The notes beneath the pieces were generated by a model. That model saw nothing but the letters and a program-made list of their open reading frames with translations, was not told the origin of the DNA and did no database searches. Below, piece by piece: positions 8,563 to 17,614 of a DNA stretch of 64,000 bases. The position numbers and the translations under genes were made by a program. The stretch is from Clostridium beijerinckii. GTDB lineage: Bacteria; Bacillota; Clostridia; Clostridiales; Clostridiaceae. Numbering within the stretch: the stretch's first letter is position 1; each line of letters starts with the position of its first letter. The stretch spans positions 1,488,001 through 1,552,000 of the forward strand of contig NZ_CP144906.1 of NCBI RefSeq assembly GCF_036699995.1, written 5' to 3'.

Positions 8563-8676
8563 ATATATATTGGAAAAAAATTCTTTATCATAGTTCTGAA
8601 AATATTAAAAGAATTTTAGCCATAATTGTGAAATGTGAAATTTGCATTGTGAATTATGAATTGCAACATATATATG
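8563..8676 (+). repeat. Dispersed intergenic repeat family R1, copy 1
   Basis: About 110 bp beginning ATATATATTGG and ending GAATTGCAACATATATAT. The core (ATTCTTTATCATAGTTCTGA, AAATATT, AGAATTTTAGCC, TGTGAAATGTG) recurs at 21408, 27436 and 37090 in the same orientation. The ends are imperfect inverted repeats of each other (ATATAT-TGCAA / TTG-CAACATATAT). No coding potential is evident; a 71-residue open frame through it is judged spurious. Confidence 0.75.
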
Positions 8677-9018
8677 ATGTTTAGGTTAAAGAAGCTAGCT
8701 GTTAATTCATTAATAATTTTTTTAGTAATTACACTTAAAAATATATTTAAAAGAATAAGTGATTGTCGAAATATTATGCAAAAAGTAATAGAAGTTTAAT
8801 AAAAATAGTTATTTGAAATTCATATTTACATTATATAATTTAAATATATAACTTATAGATAATACAATTTATCATTAAGTCTTGGTTTACTGAAATTCTG
8901 AATGTAATTTTATTATTTTAGCATAACGTTTTATAGCTTATTAAGAGAAGTTTTTTGAGGCTATGATTTTTCATTTATAATTATATATTTTTTATGTGGG
9001 ATGAAAGGGAGAATTATT
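8677..9018. other. Gene-free stretch before the glucosaminidase
   Basis: About 340 bp of very AT-rich DNA. I see no ORF, conserved leader or convincing hairpin. It presumably carries the promoter of the gene at 9019, but no good -35/-10 pair stands out. Confidence 0.4.
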
Positions 9019-9984
9019 ATGAACACGAGAAAAAGAAAAAGAGGATTTAAAAGATTTATACTAAATATTATAGCATTTGGTATTATAGCCTTTGCTATTT
9101 TTGGAGTTTATAGCGGCTATATGGCAAAATATAATAGTATAAACCTGCAGGATTTAAACACAAAAATGTATATACAGGATGCAGATAATGCGAGCAAAGG
9201 TAAACTTCAAGTAAATTGGAAATTCATGGCGGCTATTGATGGTGTTAGATACAAAAATGATTTTTCTAAAGTAACGGATAGTAGCATAAATCAATTAGCT
9301 AATATGTTCATAGATAACAATAAGAGTACAAGCGTTAAAATTAAAAATAGTCAATATAAGCTCGTCGACTTGGATACAGTGTTAGATAAGCTATCTTTTG
9401 ATAAAGAACAAAAAGAAAAAGTATATAAGTATATAGATGATTTAAAATATATTGGATCTCAGAAGAATAATTTAAAAGATGAATCTAAGCAAGGATTTAT
9501 TAATGATTTATATCCAGAGGCAAGTGAGATATATGATAAGTATGGTATTCTCCCTTCTATAACTATCTCGCAGGCAATATTAGAAAGTGGCTGGGGAAAA
9601 TCCGATTTGAGCACTAAAGCCAATAATCTATTTGGAATAAAAGCAGATTCAGGATGGACAGGGAAAAAAATTAAAATGAGTACCTCAGAATATTATAAAC
9701 AAAAGATTGAGGATTACTTTCGGGTATATAATAATAAAGAAGATTCCATAAAAGATTATGGAGAATTTCTCAGCAATAATAAAAGATATAAACAAAGTGG
9801 AGTTTTTCAGGCAGCTAATTATCTAGACCAGGCTAATGCTATAGAAAAGGCTGGATATAGTACAGTAGAAAATGACAAGGGAGAAGAAATTTATTCGAAA
9901 CTTCTGATAGGAGTTATTCAAGAACAAAATCTTCAGCTTTTAGATTTCGAATGTGAGATGAATTATTTTAAAGATAATAAATAA
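9019..9984 (+). CDS. Membrane-anchored mannosyl-glycoprotein endo-beta-N-acetylglucosaminidase (GH73) domain protein
   Basis: About 321 residues from ATG 9019 (AAGGGAG at 9005-9011). A positively charged start MNTRKRKRGFKRF is followed by one hydrophobic segment (IIAFGIIAFAIFGVYSGY), a signal anchor placing the rest outside the membrane. The C-terminal half is a glucosaminidase domain: YGILPSITISQAILESGWGK with the catalytic Glu in AILESGWG, then NNLFGIKADSGW. The region between is helical and of unknown role. Expected to cleave peptidoglycan glycan strands during wall remodelling. It lies just before the cob cluster and has no evident functional link to it. Confidence 0.88.
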   Translation: MNTRKRKRGFKRFILNIIAFGIIAFAIFGVYSGYMAKYNSINLQDLNTKMYIQDADNASKGKLQVNWKFMAAIDGVRYKNDFSKVTDSSINQLANMFIDNNKSTSVKIKNSQYKLVDLDTVLDKLSFDKEQKEKVYKYIDDLKYIGSQKNNLKDESKQGFINDLYPEASEIYDKYGILPSITISQAILESGWGKSDLSTKANNLFGIKADSGWTGKKIKMSTSEYYKQKIEDYFRVYNNKEDSIKDYGEFLSNNKRYKQSGVFQAANYLDQANAIEKAGYSTVENDKGEEIYSKLLIGVIQEQNLQLLDFECEMNYFKDNK

Positions 9985-10058
9985 ATTGTACGCATTTTTT
10001 ATGAATTTATGTTATATTAAAACAAAAAATAATAGCGTATATAATTGGGGGAAATGAA

Positions 10059-11150
10059 ATGAACATTAAGTCTAAAGAATTAAAAGATATTATTAATAGT
10101 ATAAGAGAAGCAGATGCTTATGTAATCGCTGAAGCAGATAGAAGAATGACATCGCTTGCAAAGCCACTGAAGAGTTTGGGGAAGCTAGAGGAAATTGCTA
10201 TAAAACTTGCGGGCATTACAGGCAAAGTGAAAAATAACATAACAAAAAAAATGGTTATAATAATGTCTTCAGATAATGGTGTGGTTGAAGAAGGAGTTGC
10301 TTCAGCGCCTCAATCGGTAACTTTAGCTCAAACAATTAACTTCACAAAAGGATTAACGGGTGTAGCAGTTCTTGCAAAAGAAAATGATACTGAGCTTATG
10401 GTGATAGATGTTGGCATTAACTGTGATTTTAGCTATCCTGGCGTAATTAATAAAAAGATAAGAAAAGGAACTAATAATATTGCAAAGGGGCCTGCAATGA
10501 CAAGGGAAGAAGCAGAAAAAGCAATTTTAATTGGAATAGAGTCTGTTAAAAACGCGAAAGAACTAGGCTACGAAATTTTTGGTGTTGGAGAGATGGGGAT
10601 TGGTAATACTTCTACTAGTAGTGCCGTGTTGTCAGTATTAACAGACGTAAGAGTGGAAACAGTTGTAGGAAGAGGTGCTGGAATCACAGACGAAGCGTTT
10701 GAGAAAAAGAAGGAAGTTATTAAGAAAGCAATAAAGGTGAACAATCCGGAAAAAGATGATCCAATAGATGTAGTTTCAAAAGTTGGAGGCTTTGATTTAG
10801 CAGCCATGGCAGGAGTATTTTTAGGATCTGCTTATTATAAAGTTCCAGTTGTTATTGATGGCTTTATATCATCAGTTGCTGCGCTTATAGCCTTTAAATT
10901 AAATTCAAAAACTAGAGATTATATGTTTACTTCACATGATTCAAAAGAATTAGGATTTAAAGTTGCAATGAAAGAATTAAGCTTAAGTCCAATATTAGAC
11001 TTAAATATGGGACTTGGAGAAGGAAGTGGATGCCCACTAGCATTTTCAATAATGAAATCTGCATGTGCAATTATGAATAACATGGCGACTTTTGAGGAAG
11101 CGGAGATTAACGACAGTTATTTAGATGAACTTAAGGCTATGAATAAATGA
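10059..11150 (+). CDS. cobT: Nicotinate-nucleotide--dimethylbenzimidazole phosphoribosyltransferase
   Basis: 363 residues. Activates the lower ligand base by making alpha-ribazole 5'-phosphate from nicotinate mononucleotide for the cobalamin nucleotide loop. Landmarks: RRMTSLAKPLKSLGKLEEIA, SSDNGVVEEGVASAPQSVT, GVGEMGIGNTSTSSA, GFDLAAMAGVFLGSAYYKVP, and the C-terminal LNMGLGEGSGCPLA with the catalytic Glu of the GEG motif. GGGGG precedes ATG 10059. It begins the late cobalamin cluster but is separated from cobA by 420 bp containing repeat R2, so it may be its own transcript. The true base (benzimidazole or other) cannot be inferred. Confidence 0.95.
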   Translation: MNIKSKELKDIINSIREADAYVIAEADRRMTSLAKPLKSLGKLEEIAIKLAGITGKVKNNITKKMVIIMSSDNGVVEEGVASAPQSVTLAQTINFTKGLTGVAVLAKENDTELMVIDVGINCDFSYPGVINKKIRKGTNNIAKGPAMTREEAEKAILIGIESVKNAKELGYEIFGVGEMGIGNTSTSSAVLSVLTDVRVETVVGRGAGITDEAFEKKKEVIKKAIKVNNPEKDDPIDVVSKVGGFDLAAMAGVFLGSAYYKVPVVIDGFISSVAALIAFKLNSKTRDYMFTSHDSKELGFKVAMKELSLSPILDLNMGLGEGSGCPLAFSIMKSACAIMNNMATFEEAEINDSYLDELKAMNK

Positions 11151-11199
11151 TAAATATTTAAATGATTGCAGGGGATTAAATTAACTATTTATAATTTAA

Positions 11200-11332
11200 T
11201 AAGGCACATGAAAGTAAATAATAGGTAAAAAACTACTAAGGAATGTTTTTTTATGTAGAAAAGTTCCGTATTGCAGTATAGCTGATCTTTTCATAAGTGT
11301 ATAGCTGCTTTTTATAAGTTGTATATTTCTAG
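11200..11332 (+). repeat. Dispersed intergenic repeat family R2, copy A
   Basis: 133 bp starting TAAGGCACATGAAAG, 50 bp after cobT. It aligns without gaps to 39952-40084; I count about 23 mismatches in 130 positions by eye (about 82% identity). Inside is an imperfect tandem duplication: GTATAGCTGATCTTTTCATA then GTATAGCTGCTTTTTATAA. Both copies lie just downstream of a plus-strand gene in the same orientation. The rest of the 420-bp cobT-cobA gap (to 11570) contains a weak hairpin (ATACTC/GAGTAT near 11404-11425) and nothing else I can identify. Confidence 0.75.
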
Positions 11333-11570
11333 TCGTGCGAGGAAGTAAAAGATCATCATAGTGGGGTTAATATGGAACTTAAAGAATATGTTATAATAAC
11401 TGTATACTCTATGAAAATATGAGTATGTAAAGCAGTTAAAACTGATAATATTATGTTTTAATAATTTGATAATAATATATTTGTTTTGACAAACTGTTAT
11501 AAAGTAATAAATAAGCAGCATTTTTGAATATAAAAATACTTGTTTTTATGAATAAGAAAGGAGAGTGTTT

Positions 11571-12101
11571 ATGGAATTAGGACTTATTCATATTTATTGT
11601 GGAGATGGAAAGGGAAAGACAACAGCGGCTATGGGTCTTGGGATGAGGGCTGTTGGACGTCAAAAGAAAGTTTTATTAACACAATTTTTAAAAGATAATG
11701 AGACTGGTGAATTGAATTCTATTGATAAGCTAGGAAATGACTTTGAAGTTTTTAAAGGAACTCCTGTAAAGAAATTTTTTAAATTTATGAGTGAAGAAGA
11801 GCAGATAGAGACTAAAAGAGAGCATGAGGAAAGATTTTTTAGAGTTACTAAGAAGGCTGTAGAAGAAAATTTTGATTTATTGATATTAGATGAAGTGATT
11901 GCATCTACTAACTTAGATTTAATCCCTCTAAGTGAAGTGATAAATTTTTTAGAAAACAAACCAAAGGGATTAGAAGTTGTTCTAACTGGTAGGAATCCTA
12001 ATGAAAAGTTAGTTGAACTTGCAGATTATGTTTCAGAAATTAAAGCTGTAAAACATCCATATGAGAAAGGAATAGGCTCAAGGATAGGTATAGAGAAGTA
12101 A
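11571..12101 (+). CDS. cobA: Cob(I)yrinic acid a,c-diamide adenosyltransferase (BtuR/CobA type)
   Basis: About 176 residues from ATG 11571 (AAAGGAGAG just upstream; the alternative GTG 11565 lies inside that site). Transfers the 5'-deoxyadenosyl group of ATP to the cobalt of corrinoids. The P-loop GDGKGKTTAAMGLG is at residues 11-24, with FDLLILDEV as Walker B and VVLTGRNPNEKLVELADYVS, then EIKAVKHPYEKGIGSRIGIE, both typical of the CobA/BtuR family. First gene of the run through cobQ; spacing to cobU is 38 bp. Confidence 0.94.
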   Translation: MELGLIHIYCGDGKGKTTAAMGLGMRAVGRQKKVLLTQFLKDNETGELNSIDKLGNDFEVFKGTPVKKFFKFMSEEEQIETKREHEERFFRVTKKAVEENFDLLILDEVIASTNLDLIPLSEVINFLENKPKGLEVVLTGRNPNEKLVELADYVSEIKAVKHPYEKGIGSRIGIEK

Positions 12102-12139
12102 TTTATTTTTAATAGTATTTTGGGCTTAAATTAGAGTAT

Positions 12140-12670
12140 ATGAATTATTTGATAATTGGAGGGTCTAAGAGTGGTAAATCAGAAGTTGGAGAAAAAATAG
12201 CTCTGACTTTAAATAGAAACAAAGTTATATATATTGCTACGATGAATCCATATGATAAAGAAGATGAAGATAGAATAGAGAGACATAAAAAAAGTAGAGA
12301 AGGATTAAATTTTAAGACACTAGAAGTTACTAGAGATTTGGATAGTGTGATTAATACAATCAATTGCAAGGATACTGTACTTATAGATAGTATAACCTCC
12401 CTTTTGACTAATGAGATGTTTGTTGAAAATAATATTATAAAAAATCCTTCGCATAAGATATTAAATGATATAAGGCAAGTTATGAATAATGCAAAGAATG
12501 TTGTTATTGTAAGTGATTACATATTTAATGATGCTATACAATATGATGAAATAACTGAAAATTTCAAGAAAGAACTAGCCATTATAAATAGAGGGTTAGC
12601 AAATTATTGTGAGAATGTTATAGAATGTAGCTTCGGATTAATTAAGTATATTAAACATGAGGAGAAATAA
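12140..12670 (+). CDS. cobU: Adenosylcobinamide kinase / adenosylcobinamide-phosphate guanylyltransferase
   Basis: 176 residues. Phosphorylates adenosylcobinamide and then activates it as the GDP derivative. Walker A GGSKSGKS is at residues 7-14, [19 protein letters not shown] contains the guanylylated His, [12 protein letters not shown] follows, and the C-terminal [18 protein letters not shown] corresponds to the CobU NQ-A-AD-V-L-GL block. No strong ribosome site precedes ATG 12140, but the P-loop position requires a start here. cobS follows 4 bp after the stop if ATG 12675 is used. A short CobU-like paralogue sits two genes downstream (13451). Confidence 0.92.
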   Translation: MNYLIIGGSKSGKSEVGEKIALTLNRNKVIYIATMNPYDKEDEDRIERHKKSREGLNFKTLEVTRDLDSVINTINCKDTVLIDSITSLLTNEMFVENNIIKNPSHKILNDIRQVMNNAKNVVIVSDYIFNDAIQYDEITENFKKELAIINRGLANYCENVIECSFGLIKYIKHEEK

Positions 12671-12674
12671 CTTT

Positions 12675-13433
12675 ATGAAGAAATTATACAAAGGATTTAT
12701 TATGGCATTAAGCATGTTTACGATACTTCCAACTCCATATGTTGAATGGGATGACGATGGAGTAAAAAATATGATGAAATTTTACCCACTGATTGGATTA
12801 ATAATTGGAATCTTGTGGAGTATAATATATTATTTGGCGAGTATATTAAATATCTCAATTGTTTTAAAGAGTTCGATAATTACCATAGTACCATTTATAA
12901 TAACAGGAATGCTGCATTTGGATGGTTTTATGGACGTTTGCGATGCAATTCTTTCAAGGAGAAGTAAGGAAGAAAAACTCAGAATACTTAAAGATTCAGC
13001 TACAGGAGCGTTTGCAGTAATATCCCTAGTGATTTTGTTCTTTTTACAATTTGGAGGGGTATATTCTATTTTAGAAAAAAATAGTTCTCTTTATACATTA
13101 ATTTTGATTCCAATAATAAGTAGAAGTGTTGTAGCGTATTATCTTTTAAGCAGAGCAACTATAAAAGAAAGTACTTTAGGGACTTATTTTAAAAAAGGGA
13201 CAAATGTGTATGATAAGCTTATTATGATAATAACATTGATAATAGCATTAATAATATCAGTAATTTTGTTAAATATTTATGGAATAATATTAGTTTTATT
13301 AATGAGTTTAGGAATTAAATTGTCAGTAGAAAAATGCAGAAAAGAATTTGGTGGAATATCTGGAGATGTTGCCGGATTTGCTTTGGTTATAGGTGAAGTA
13401 GTTGGAATATTAATACTAGGAATAATCCCGTAA
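12675..13433 (+). CDS. cobS: Adenosylcobinamide-GDP ribazoletransferase (cobalamin synthase)
   Basis: About 252 residues, integral membrane enzyme joining adenosylcobinamide-GDP with alpha-ribazole to complete cobalamin. [16 protein letters not shown] at the N-terminus and the metal-binding [13 protein letters not shown], then SATGAFAV, are diagnostic, with several hydrophobic helices after them. I choose ATG 12675 ([12 protein letters not shown]) over ATG 12657 because GAGGAG (12659-12664) then serves as ribosome site and the family start is matched; this also removes an overlap with cobU. The C-terminal [19 protein letters not shown] is characteristic. Confidence 0.93.
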   Translation: MKKLYKGFIMALSMFTILPTPYVEWDDDGVKNMMKFYPLIGLIIGILWSIIYYLASILNISIVLKSSIITIVPFIITGMLHLDGFMDVCDAILSRRSKEEKLRILKDSATGAFAVISLVILFFLQFGGVYSILEKNSSLYTLILIPIISRSVVAYYLLSRATIKESTLGTYFKKGTNVYDKLIMIITLIIALIISVILLNIYGIILVLLMSLGIKLSVEKCRKEFGGISGDVAGFALVIGEVVGILILGIIP

Positions 13434-13450
13434 AGGGAAGGGTGGCGTTT

Positions 13451-13837
13451 ATGAAATTAATTTTTGGTGGAGCTTATAATGGAAAATTAGATTATGTAAA
13501 AGAAAAATATAAAGTAAGTAATGAACAGATATTTTTCTGTAGGGATGAAAATATAGAATATAATAAGGAAATCATATGTGGATTACATATTTTTGTTAAA
13601 GCGTGTGTTTCTAATAAGCTTAACCCAATAGAAGTTTTAAAAGATAAAATGGATTTGTTAGAAAATAAAATAATAATATGTGACGAAATAAATTCTGGAA
13701 TTGTTCCAATCGAAAAATTTGATAGAATATGGAGAGAAGAAACTGGGCGATTACTTCAGTTTCTAGCAAAGCATTCTTCCCATGTATATAGAATATTTTT
13801 TGGAATTGAAGAGGAATTGAAAAATAATACAATTTAA
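13451..13837 (+). CDS. Short CobU-like P-loop protein, probably lacking part of the enzyme
   Basis: About 128 residues from ATG 13451 (GGGAAGGGTGG upstream; GTG 13442 lies within it). The N-terminus LIFGGAYNGKLDYV matches the CobU P-loop except that the last GK(S/T) residue is Leu. The C-terminal block IICDEINSGIVPIEKFDRIW, then REETGRLLQFLA and VYRIFFGI, matches CobU (NEVG-GIVP, FRD--GR-NQ-LA, V-GI). The middle of CobU with the RHxxR guanylylation His is missing. A complete cobU is present at 12140, so this looks like a shortened, divergent paralogue retained inside the operon; whether it still has kinase activity is open. Confidence 0.75.
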   Translation: MKLIFGGAYNGKLDYVKEKYKVSNEQIFFCRDENIEYNKEIICGLHIFVKACVSNKLNPIEVLKDKMDLLENKIIICDEINSGIVPIEKFDRIWREETGRLLQFLAKHSSHVYRIFFGIEEELKNNTI

Positions 13838-13891
13838 AGAAAGAGGTAAATTAGTTATAGATTTAATTGAAAAAACTATAGCGATTAAGGT

Positions 13892-14497
13892 ATGAACGAA
13901 ATTAAGTTATATTTGGTCAGGCATGGAAAAACTTATTGCAATGAAAGACAATTATATTGTGGTAAAAGTGATGTTGAATTAAGTGAAAGTGGGAAAGAGC
14001 AATTAAGGGAAATTTCTAGAAGGGTTAAATATACAAAGTGCGATTTTTACTTTACAAGTGGGGCAAAGAGAGCAAATCAAACATTAGAAATCATTTGTCC
14101 ACAGAATAAGTATAAAATTTTAAACAAGTTTTTTGAGTATGATTTTGGTGATTTTGAATTAAGATCATATGAAGAACTAAAATTGTTAAAAGAGTATATA
14201 ACTTGGATAGAAGACAAAGAAGGAAATGTAAAATGTCCAAGTGGAGAGAGCAGAGCAGAATTTAGAAAAAGAGTTAATGATGGATTTGTGGAGCTTATAA
14301 ATTATCTCATTAAAGAAAATATAGATACTGCTTTTGGAGTGATTCATGGAGGAAGTATAGGTATACTATTGGAAATGTTTTATGATAATAAGAAAAAATT
14401 TTATGAGTGGCAGCCTAGCAATGGAGAAGGGTACGAACTTACAATAAAAATTAGAGAAGACAAGCAATTCGAAATAAAAAATGTATCTCAAATATAG
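13892..14497 (+). CDS. cobC: Alpha-ribazole phosphatase-type histidine phosphatase
   Basis: 201 residues of the phosphoglycerate-mutase-like superfamily. The catalytic LVRHGKTYCNERQLYCGKSD is at residues 7-26, SGAKRANQTLEI follows, and VIHGGSIG carries the second His. Length and the context between cobS/CobU-like and cbiB support alpha-ribazole-5'-phosphate phosphatase, which removes the phosphate before or after joining by CobS. Other members of the family dephosphorylate sugars, so the name depends largely on the neighbourhood. About 54 bp separate it from the gene upstream, and 59 bp from cbiB. Confidence 0.85.
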   Translation: MNEIKLYLVRHGKTYCNERQLYCGKSDVELSESGKEQLREISRRVKYTKCDFYFTSGAKRANQTLEIICPQNKYKILNKFFEYDFGDFELRSYEELKLLKEYITWIEDKEGNVKCPSGESRAEFRKRVNDGFVELINYLIKENIDTAFGVIHGGSIGILLEMFYDNKKKFYEWQPSNGEGYELTIKIREDKQFEIKNVSQI

Positions 14498-14556
14498 CAA
14501 GATAATATGATTAGAACTATTTTGGAGATGCGAAAGAAGATAACGAGGAGAACTAT

Positions 14557-15504
14557 ATGATTGAACTTAGTATAGGATTTGTTTTGGATTTATTAATTGG
14601 CGATCCTAATAATCCGCTTCATCCAGTTAGAGGAATTGGATATGTGGCTAAAAAACTTGAAGCACTGTTTAGAAGAATCCTTAGAAAGCATTTAAAAGCA
14701 GCAGGTCTTATTGTATGGATTCTTACTGTGTCAATAATATTTGCAATTGTATTCGCAATTATTAACTTATCTAGAGAATTTAATATTTACTTTGGAATTA
14801 TTTTAGAGGGAATCTTGATATATTTTTGCATATCATCGAAAGCATTAGTTGTTGAAGGATATAAAGTAGTTAAGTTTTTATTAATAAATGACTTAGATGG
14901 CGCAAGAAAGCAGCTATCATTTATAGTGGGGAGAGACACTGCAAGTTTGAGTAAAGAAGGAATAATAAGAGCAGTTGTTGAAACTATAGCAGAAAATATG
15001 GCAGATGGGGTCATAGCTCCGTTATTTTATGCTATGATTTTTGGAGCGCCTCTCGCATTCGCATATAAAGCGGTGAATACATTAGATTCGATGTTTGGAT
15101 ATAAGAACGATGAATACATAGAGTTTGGGTATTTTCCGGCGAAATTGGATGATATTTTTAATTTTATTCCAGCCAGGATAACAGGAATGTTGATAATATT
15201 AGCTTCTGCATTTCTAGGATATGATTATAAAAATAGCTTTAAGATATACAGAAGAGATAGACATAATCATACAAGCCCTAATAGTGCGCATCCAGAAGCA
15301 GCTATAGCTGGTGCATTAGGGGTACAGCTTGGAGGGGCAAATTATTATTTTGGAAAACTTGTAAGTAAGCCTACAATAGGAGATAAAATTAAAGAAATTG
15401 ATATCAATGATGTTAAGAAGACTGCTAAGGTCCTCTATTTATCATTTTTTATAGGATTTGTACTTACTTTAATATTTAGAAAGCTAATGATAACAATGTT
15501 TTAA
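14557..15504 (+). CDS. cbiB: Adenosylcobinamide-phosphate synthase (aminopropanol attachment)
   Basis: 315-residue membrane protein joining the aminopropanol (phosphate) arm to adenosylcobyric acid. Landmarks: IGDPNNPLHPVRGIGYVAKK near the N-terminus, VETIAENMADGVIAPLFYAM, VNTLDSMFGYKNDEYIEFG and HTSPNSAHPEAAIAGALGVQ, all diagnostic of CbiB (CobD in the aerobic nomenclature). Several hydrophobic helices lie between. AACGAGGAG precedes ATG 14557. Works with the decarboxylase at 15694, which supplies the aminopropanol phosphate. A 190-bp AT-rich gap follows. Confidence 0.94.
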   Translation: MIELSIGFVLDLLIGDPNNPLHPVRGIGYVAKKLEALFRRILRKHLKAAGLIVWILTVSIIFAIVFAIINLSREFNIYFGIILEGILIYFCISSKALVVEGYKVVKFLLINDLDGARKQLSFIVGRDTASLSKEGIIRAVVETIAENMADGVIAPLFYAMIFGAPLAFAYKAVNTLDSMFGYKNDEYIEFGYFPAKLDDIFNFIPARITGMLIILASAFLGYDYKNSFKIYRRDRHNHTSPNSAHPEAAIAGALGVQLGGANYYFGKLVSKPTIGDKIKEIDINDVKKTAKVLYLSFFIGFVLTLIFRKLMITMF

Positions 15505-15693
15505 GTGTCAGAAATTTGGGTGATTAACGAATATTATAATATAGAGATGTGAGAGTTAATATTAAATTAAAATTAATATATATATTGAAATAGTAAATTT
15601 ATATTTAAGCTTATAACAAGCTAAAAATAAATTAAGATTGAAGTGGAGAAATTTAATTGAAACATATATGCACTATGCATAGGGAGGAAAGTC

Positions 15694-16779
15694 ATGGCAA
15701 GCTTTGGACATGGTGGAAATGCTAAAGAAATAAGTAGAGAAAACAAAATAAATTACAAAGACATAATTGATTTTTCAGCTAATATTAATCCATTGGGAAT
15801 GTCAAGTAGTGTAAAAGATGCGATTATTGAAGGTATAGATGAAATTGAGAAATATCCTGATATAACTTATTTTGAATTGAAGGATTCAATAGAAAAGTTC
15901 GAAAATGTTAGTAAAGAAAATTTGATTTTAGGTAATGGAGCAGCAGAAGTTTTATTTAATTCAGTAAGAGGAATTAATCCAAAGAATACACTAATTTTGG
16001 CCCCAACTTTTTCAGAATATGAAGAGGCAGCAAAGGCAATAAATAGTAATATTATTTATTATAATTTGAAAGAAGAAAATGATTTTAATATAAGAGAAGA
16101 TATTCTAAATGATATAAATGAAAACTTAGATTTGATATTTATATGTAATCCCAATAATCCAACAGGTGTTATAACTGAAATAGATTTATTAAAAAGAATT
16201 TTGAACAAAGCGGAGAGAAATAATGTTAGGGTAATAATAGACGAATCGTTTTTGGATTTCAGAGAAGAAAGTTTTTCAATGATTCCCTATATAGATAAAT
16301 ATAAAAATTTAATTATAATAAAATCTTTGACCAAATTTTTTGCGCTTCCAGGTATAAGAATTGGTTATGCTATTTGCAGTGATTCAACACTAAAAGAGAA
16401 GATAGAAACTATATCTCCTGCTTGGAATATAAATATCTTGGCAGAAATAGCAACAAAAGCAGCACTTAATGAAAAGAATTATATAAAGAAATCTATAGAA
16501 TTTATAGACCATGAAAAAAAATACCTTTATAATGAAATAAGAGAAATAGATGGAATTAAAGTCTTTGAACCAAGTGTGAATTTTGTTTTATTAAAAACTC
16601 TGATCAAAATAGATTTGAAAAAAGAACTACTAAAGAATAATATATTAATTAGAAGTTGTAGCAATTATGTAGGATTGGATAATAGATATTATAGGATTGC
16701 TGTACGAAGTCATGAAGAGAATTACAAACTGATAAAAATAATGAAAAATATATTTGAAATGCACAGAAATGAACAATAA
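15694..16779 (+). CDS. cobD: L-threonine-O-3-phosphate decarboxylase
   Basis: 361-residue fold-type I PLP enzyme producing (R)-1-aminopropan-2-yl phosphate for CbiB. The N-terminal FGHGGNAKEISRENKI and IDFSANINPLGMSSSV are highly specific for CobD within the histidinol-phosphate-aminotransferase-like group; ICNPNNPTGV and IIIKSLTKFFALPGIRIGYA (PLP Lys in KSLTK) follow. AGGGAGG precedes ATG 15694. No Cys-rich C-terminal extension of the kind seen in some CobD proteins. A 190-bp AT-rich gap upstream may hold a promoter; none is clear. Confidence 0.93.
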   Translation: MASFGHGGNAKEISRENKINYKDIIDFSANINPLGMSSSVKDAIIEGIDEIEKYPDITYFELKDSIEKFENVSKENLILGNGAAEVLFNSVRGINPKNTLILAPTFSEYEEAAKAINSNIIYYNLKEENDFNIREDILNDINENLDLIFICNPNNPTGVITEIDLLKRILNKAERNNVRVIIDESFLDFREESFSMIPYIDKYKNLIIIKSLTKFFALPGIRIGYAICSDSTLKEKIETISPAWNINILAEIATKAALNEKNYIKKSIEFIDHEKKYLYNEIREIDGIKVFEPSVNFVLLKTLIKIDLKKELLKNNILIRSCSNYVGLDNRYYRIAVRSHEENYKLIKIMKNIFEMHRNEQ

Positions 16780-16856
16780 TTTAAGTTATGTATAGGTTAA
16801 TTTTATTGTTAGAATCAGATGAAATATTAAGCTTTGATAATGAGAGGAGCCAGGAT

Positions 16857-17594
16857 ATGAATAGAAAATTTATTGCTTCAATAATGAGCGTGCTTGTAGG
16901 AATGAGTATAGGAATCTCTAATGAAGTTAATGCAGAAATTAGCAATGGATGGGTCAATAACAATAATGGCTGGAGTTATTATGAAAATGGCAGTGTAAAA
17001 ACTGGATGGGTAAATGATAAGGGGAATTTTTATTACCTTAAAGACGATGGGAATATGGCTGTAGGATGGATTAATGTTAATAACAAGTGGTATTATATGA
17101 GTGAATCTGGAGCCATGAAAACAGGTTGGATTCAGTATAAAGGGGCTTGGTATTATTTAAGCCAAAATGGAGAAATGGTTTCCGATGATACTGTTGATGG
17201 ATACTATTTAGGAGTAGATGGATCTTGGGTTGAAAAAAATTCAACTAGCGATGCGACGGAAATTAATGATGAATTTAAAAATAATATTACTATGAAAACA
17301 GAAAAAAATGAATATGGTCTAAATACTAAAGAAATTACTGTGTATATTACAAACAATGGAAAGGAATCAGCTTATTATGGAGTAGAATATGCAGTTGAAA
17401 AATTTGTAGATAATAGATGGAGTAAAGTCCCTTTTAAAGATGAACCAATGTTTATAGAAATTGCTTATAATTTAGAACCAGGAAAAACAAGTAGTCAAGT
17501 TATTTCTCTAGAAAATTTAGAGAATTTAACTGCGGGGAAATATAGAATAGTAAAGTTTAGCGGAAGATGTGCTGCTGAATTTGAATTAAAGTAA
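16857..17594 (+). CDS. Secreted cell-wall-binding (choline-binding-type) repeat protein with Ig-like C-terminal domain
   Basis: About 245 residues from ATG 16857 (GAGAGGAG upstream). A signal peptide (MNRKFIASIMSVLVGMSIGI, cleavage probably after NEVNA) is followed by about five 20-residue aromatic repeats of the type GWVNDKGNFYYLKDDGNMAV, GWINVNNKWYY and GWIQYKGAWYYLS, the CW_binding_1 class that docks on wall polymers. The C-terminal about 105 residues (NEYGLNTKEITVYITNNGKE, NRWSKVPF, LTAGKYRIVKF) resemble the bacterial Ig-like Big_14 type. It lies co-directionally between cobD and the DUF71 gene, only 20 bp before the latter, so it appears to be inside a cobalamin operon although it is extracellular. 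Confidence 0.85.
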   Translation: MNRKFIASIMSVLVGMSIGISNEVNAEISNGWVNNNNGWSYYENGSVKTGWVNDKGNFYYLKDDGNMAVGWINVNNKWYYMSESGAMKTGWIQYKGAWYYLSQNGEMVSDDTVDGYYLGVDGSWVEKNSTSDATEINDEFKNNITMKTEKNEYGLNTKEITVYITNNGKESAYYGVEYAVEKFVDNRWSKVPFKDEPMFIEIAYNLEPGKTSSQVISLENLENLTAGKYRIVKFSGRCAAEFELK

Positions 17595-17614
17595 AAACAA
17601 ATAAGAGGGGTAGT

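Noticed and set aside
8469..8684. 71-residue plus-strand ORF overlapping the end of the small winged-helix gene
   Set aside because: It runs through a terminator with an 11-T tract and the R1 repeat, overlaps the real gene by 19 bp and has no ribosome site or protein-like composition.
12657..12674. cobS start at ATG 12657, overlapping cobU
   Set aside because: The GAGGAG there is better read as the ribosome site of ATG 12675, which also matches the normal CobS N-terminus.
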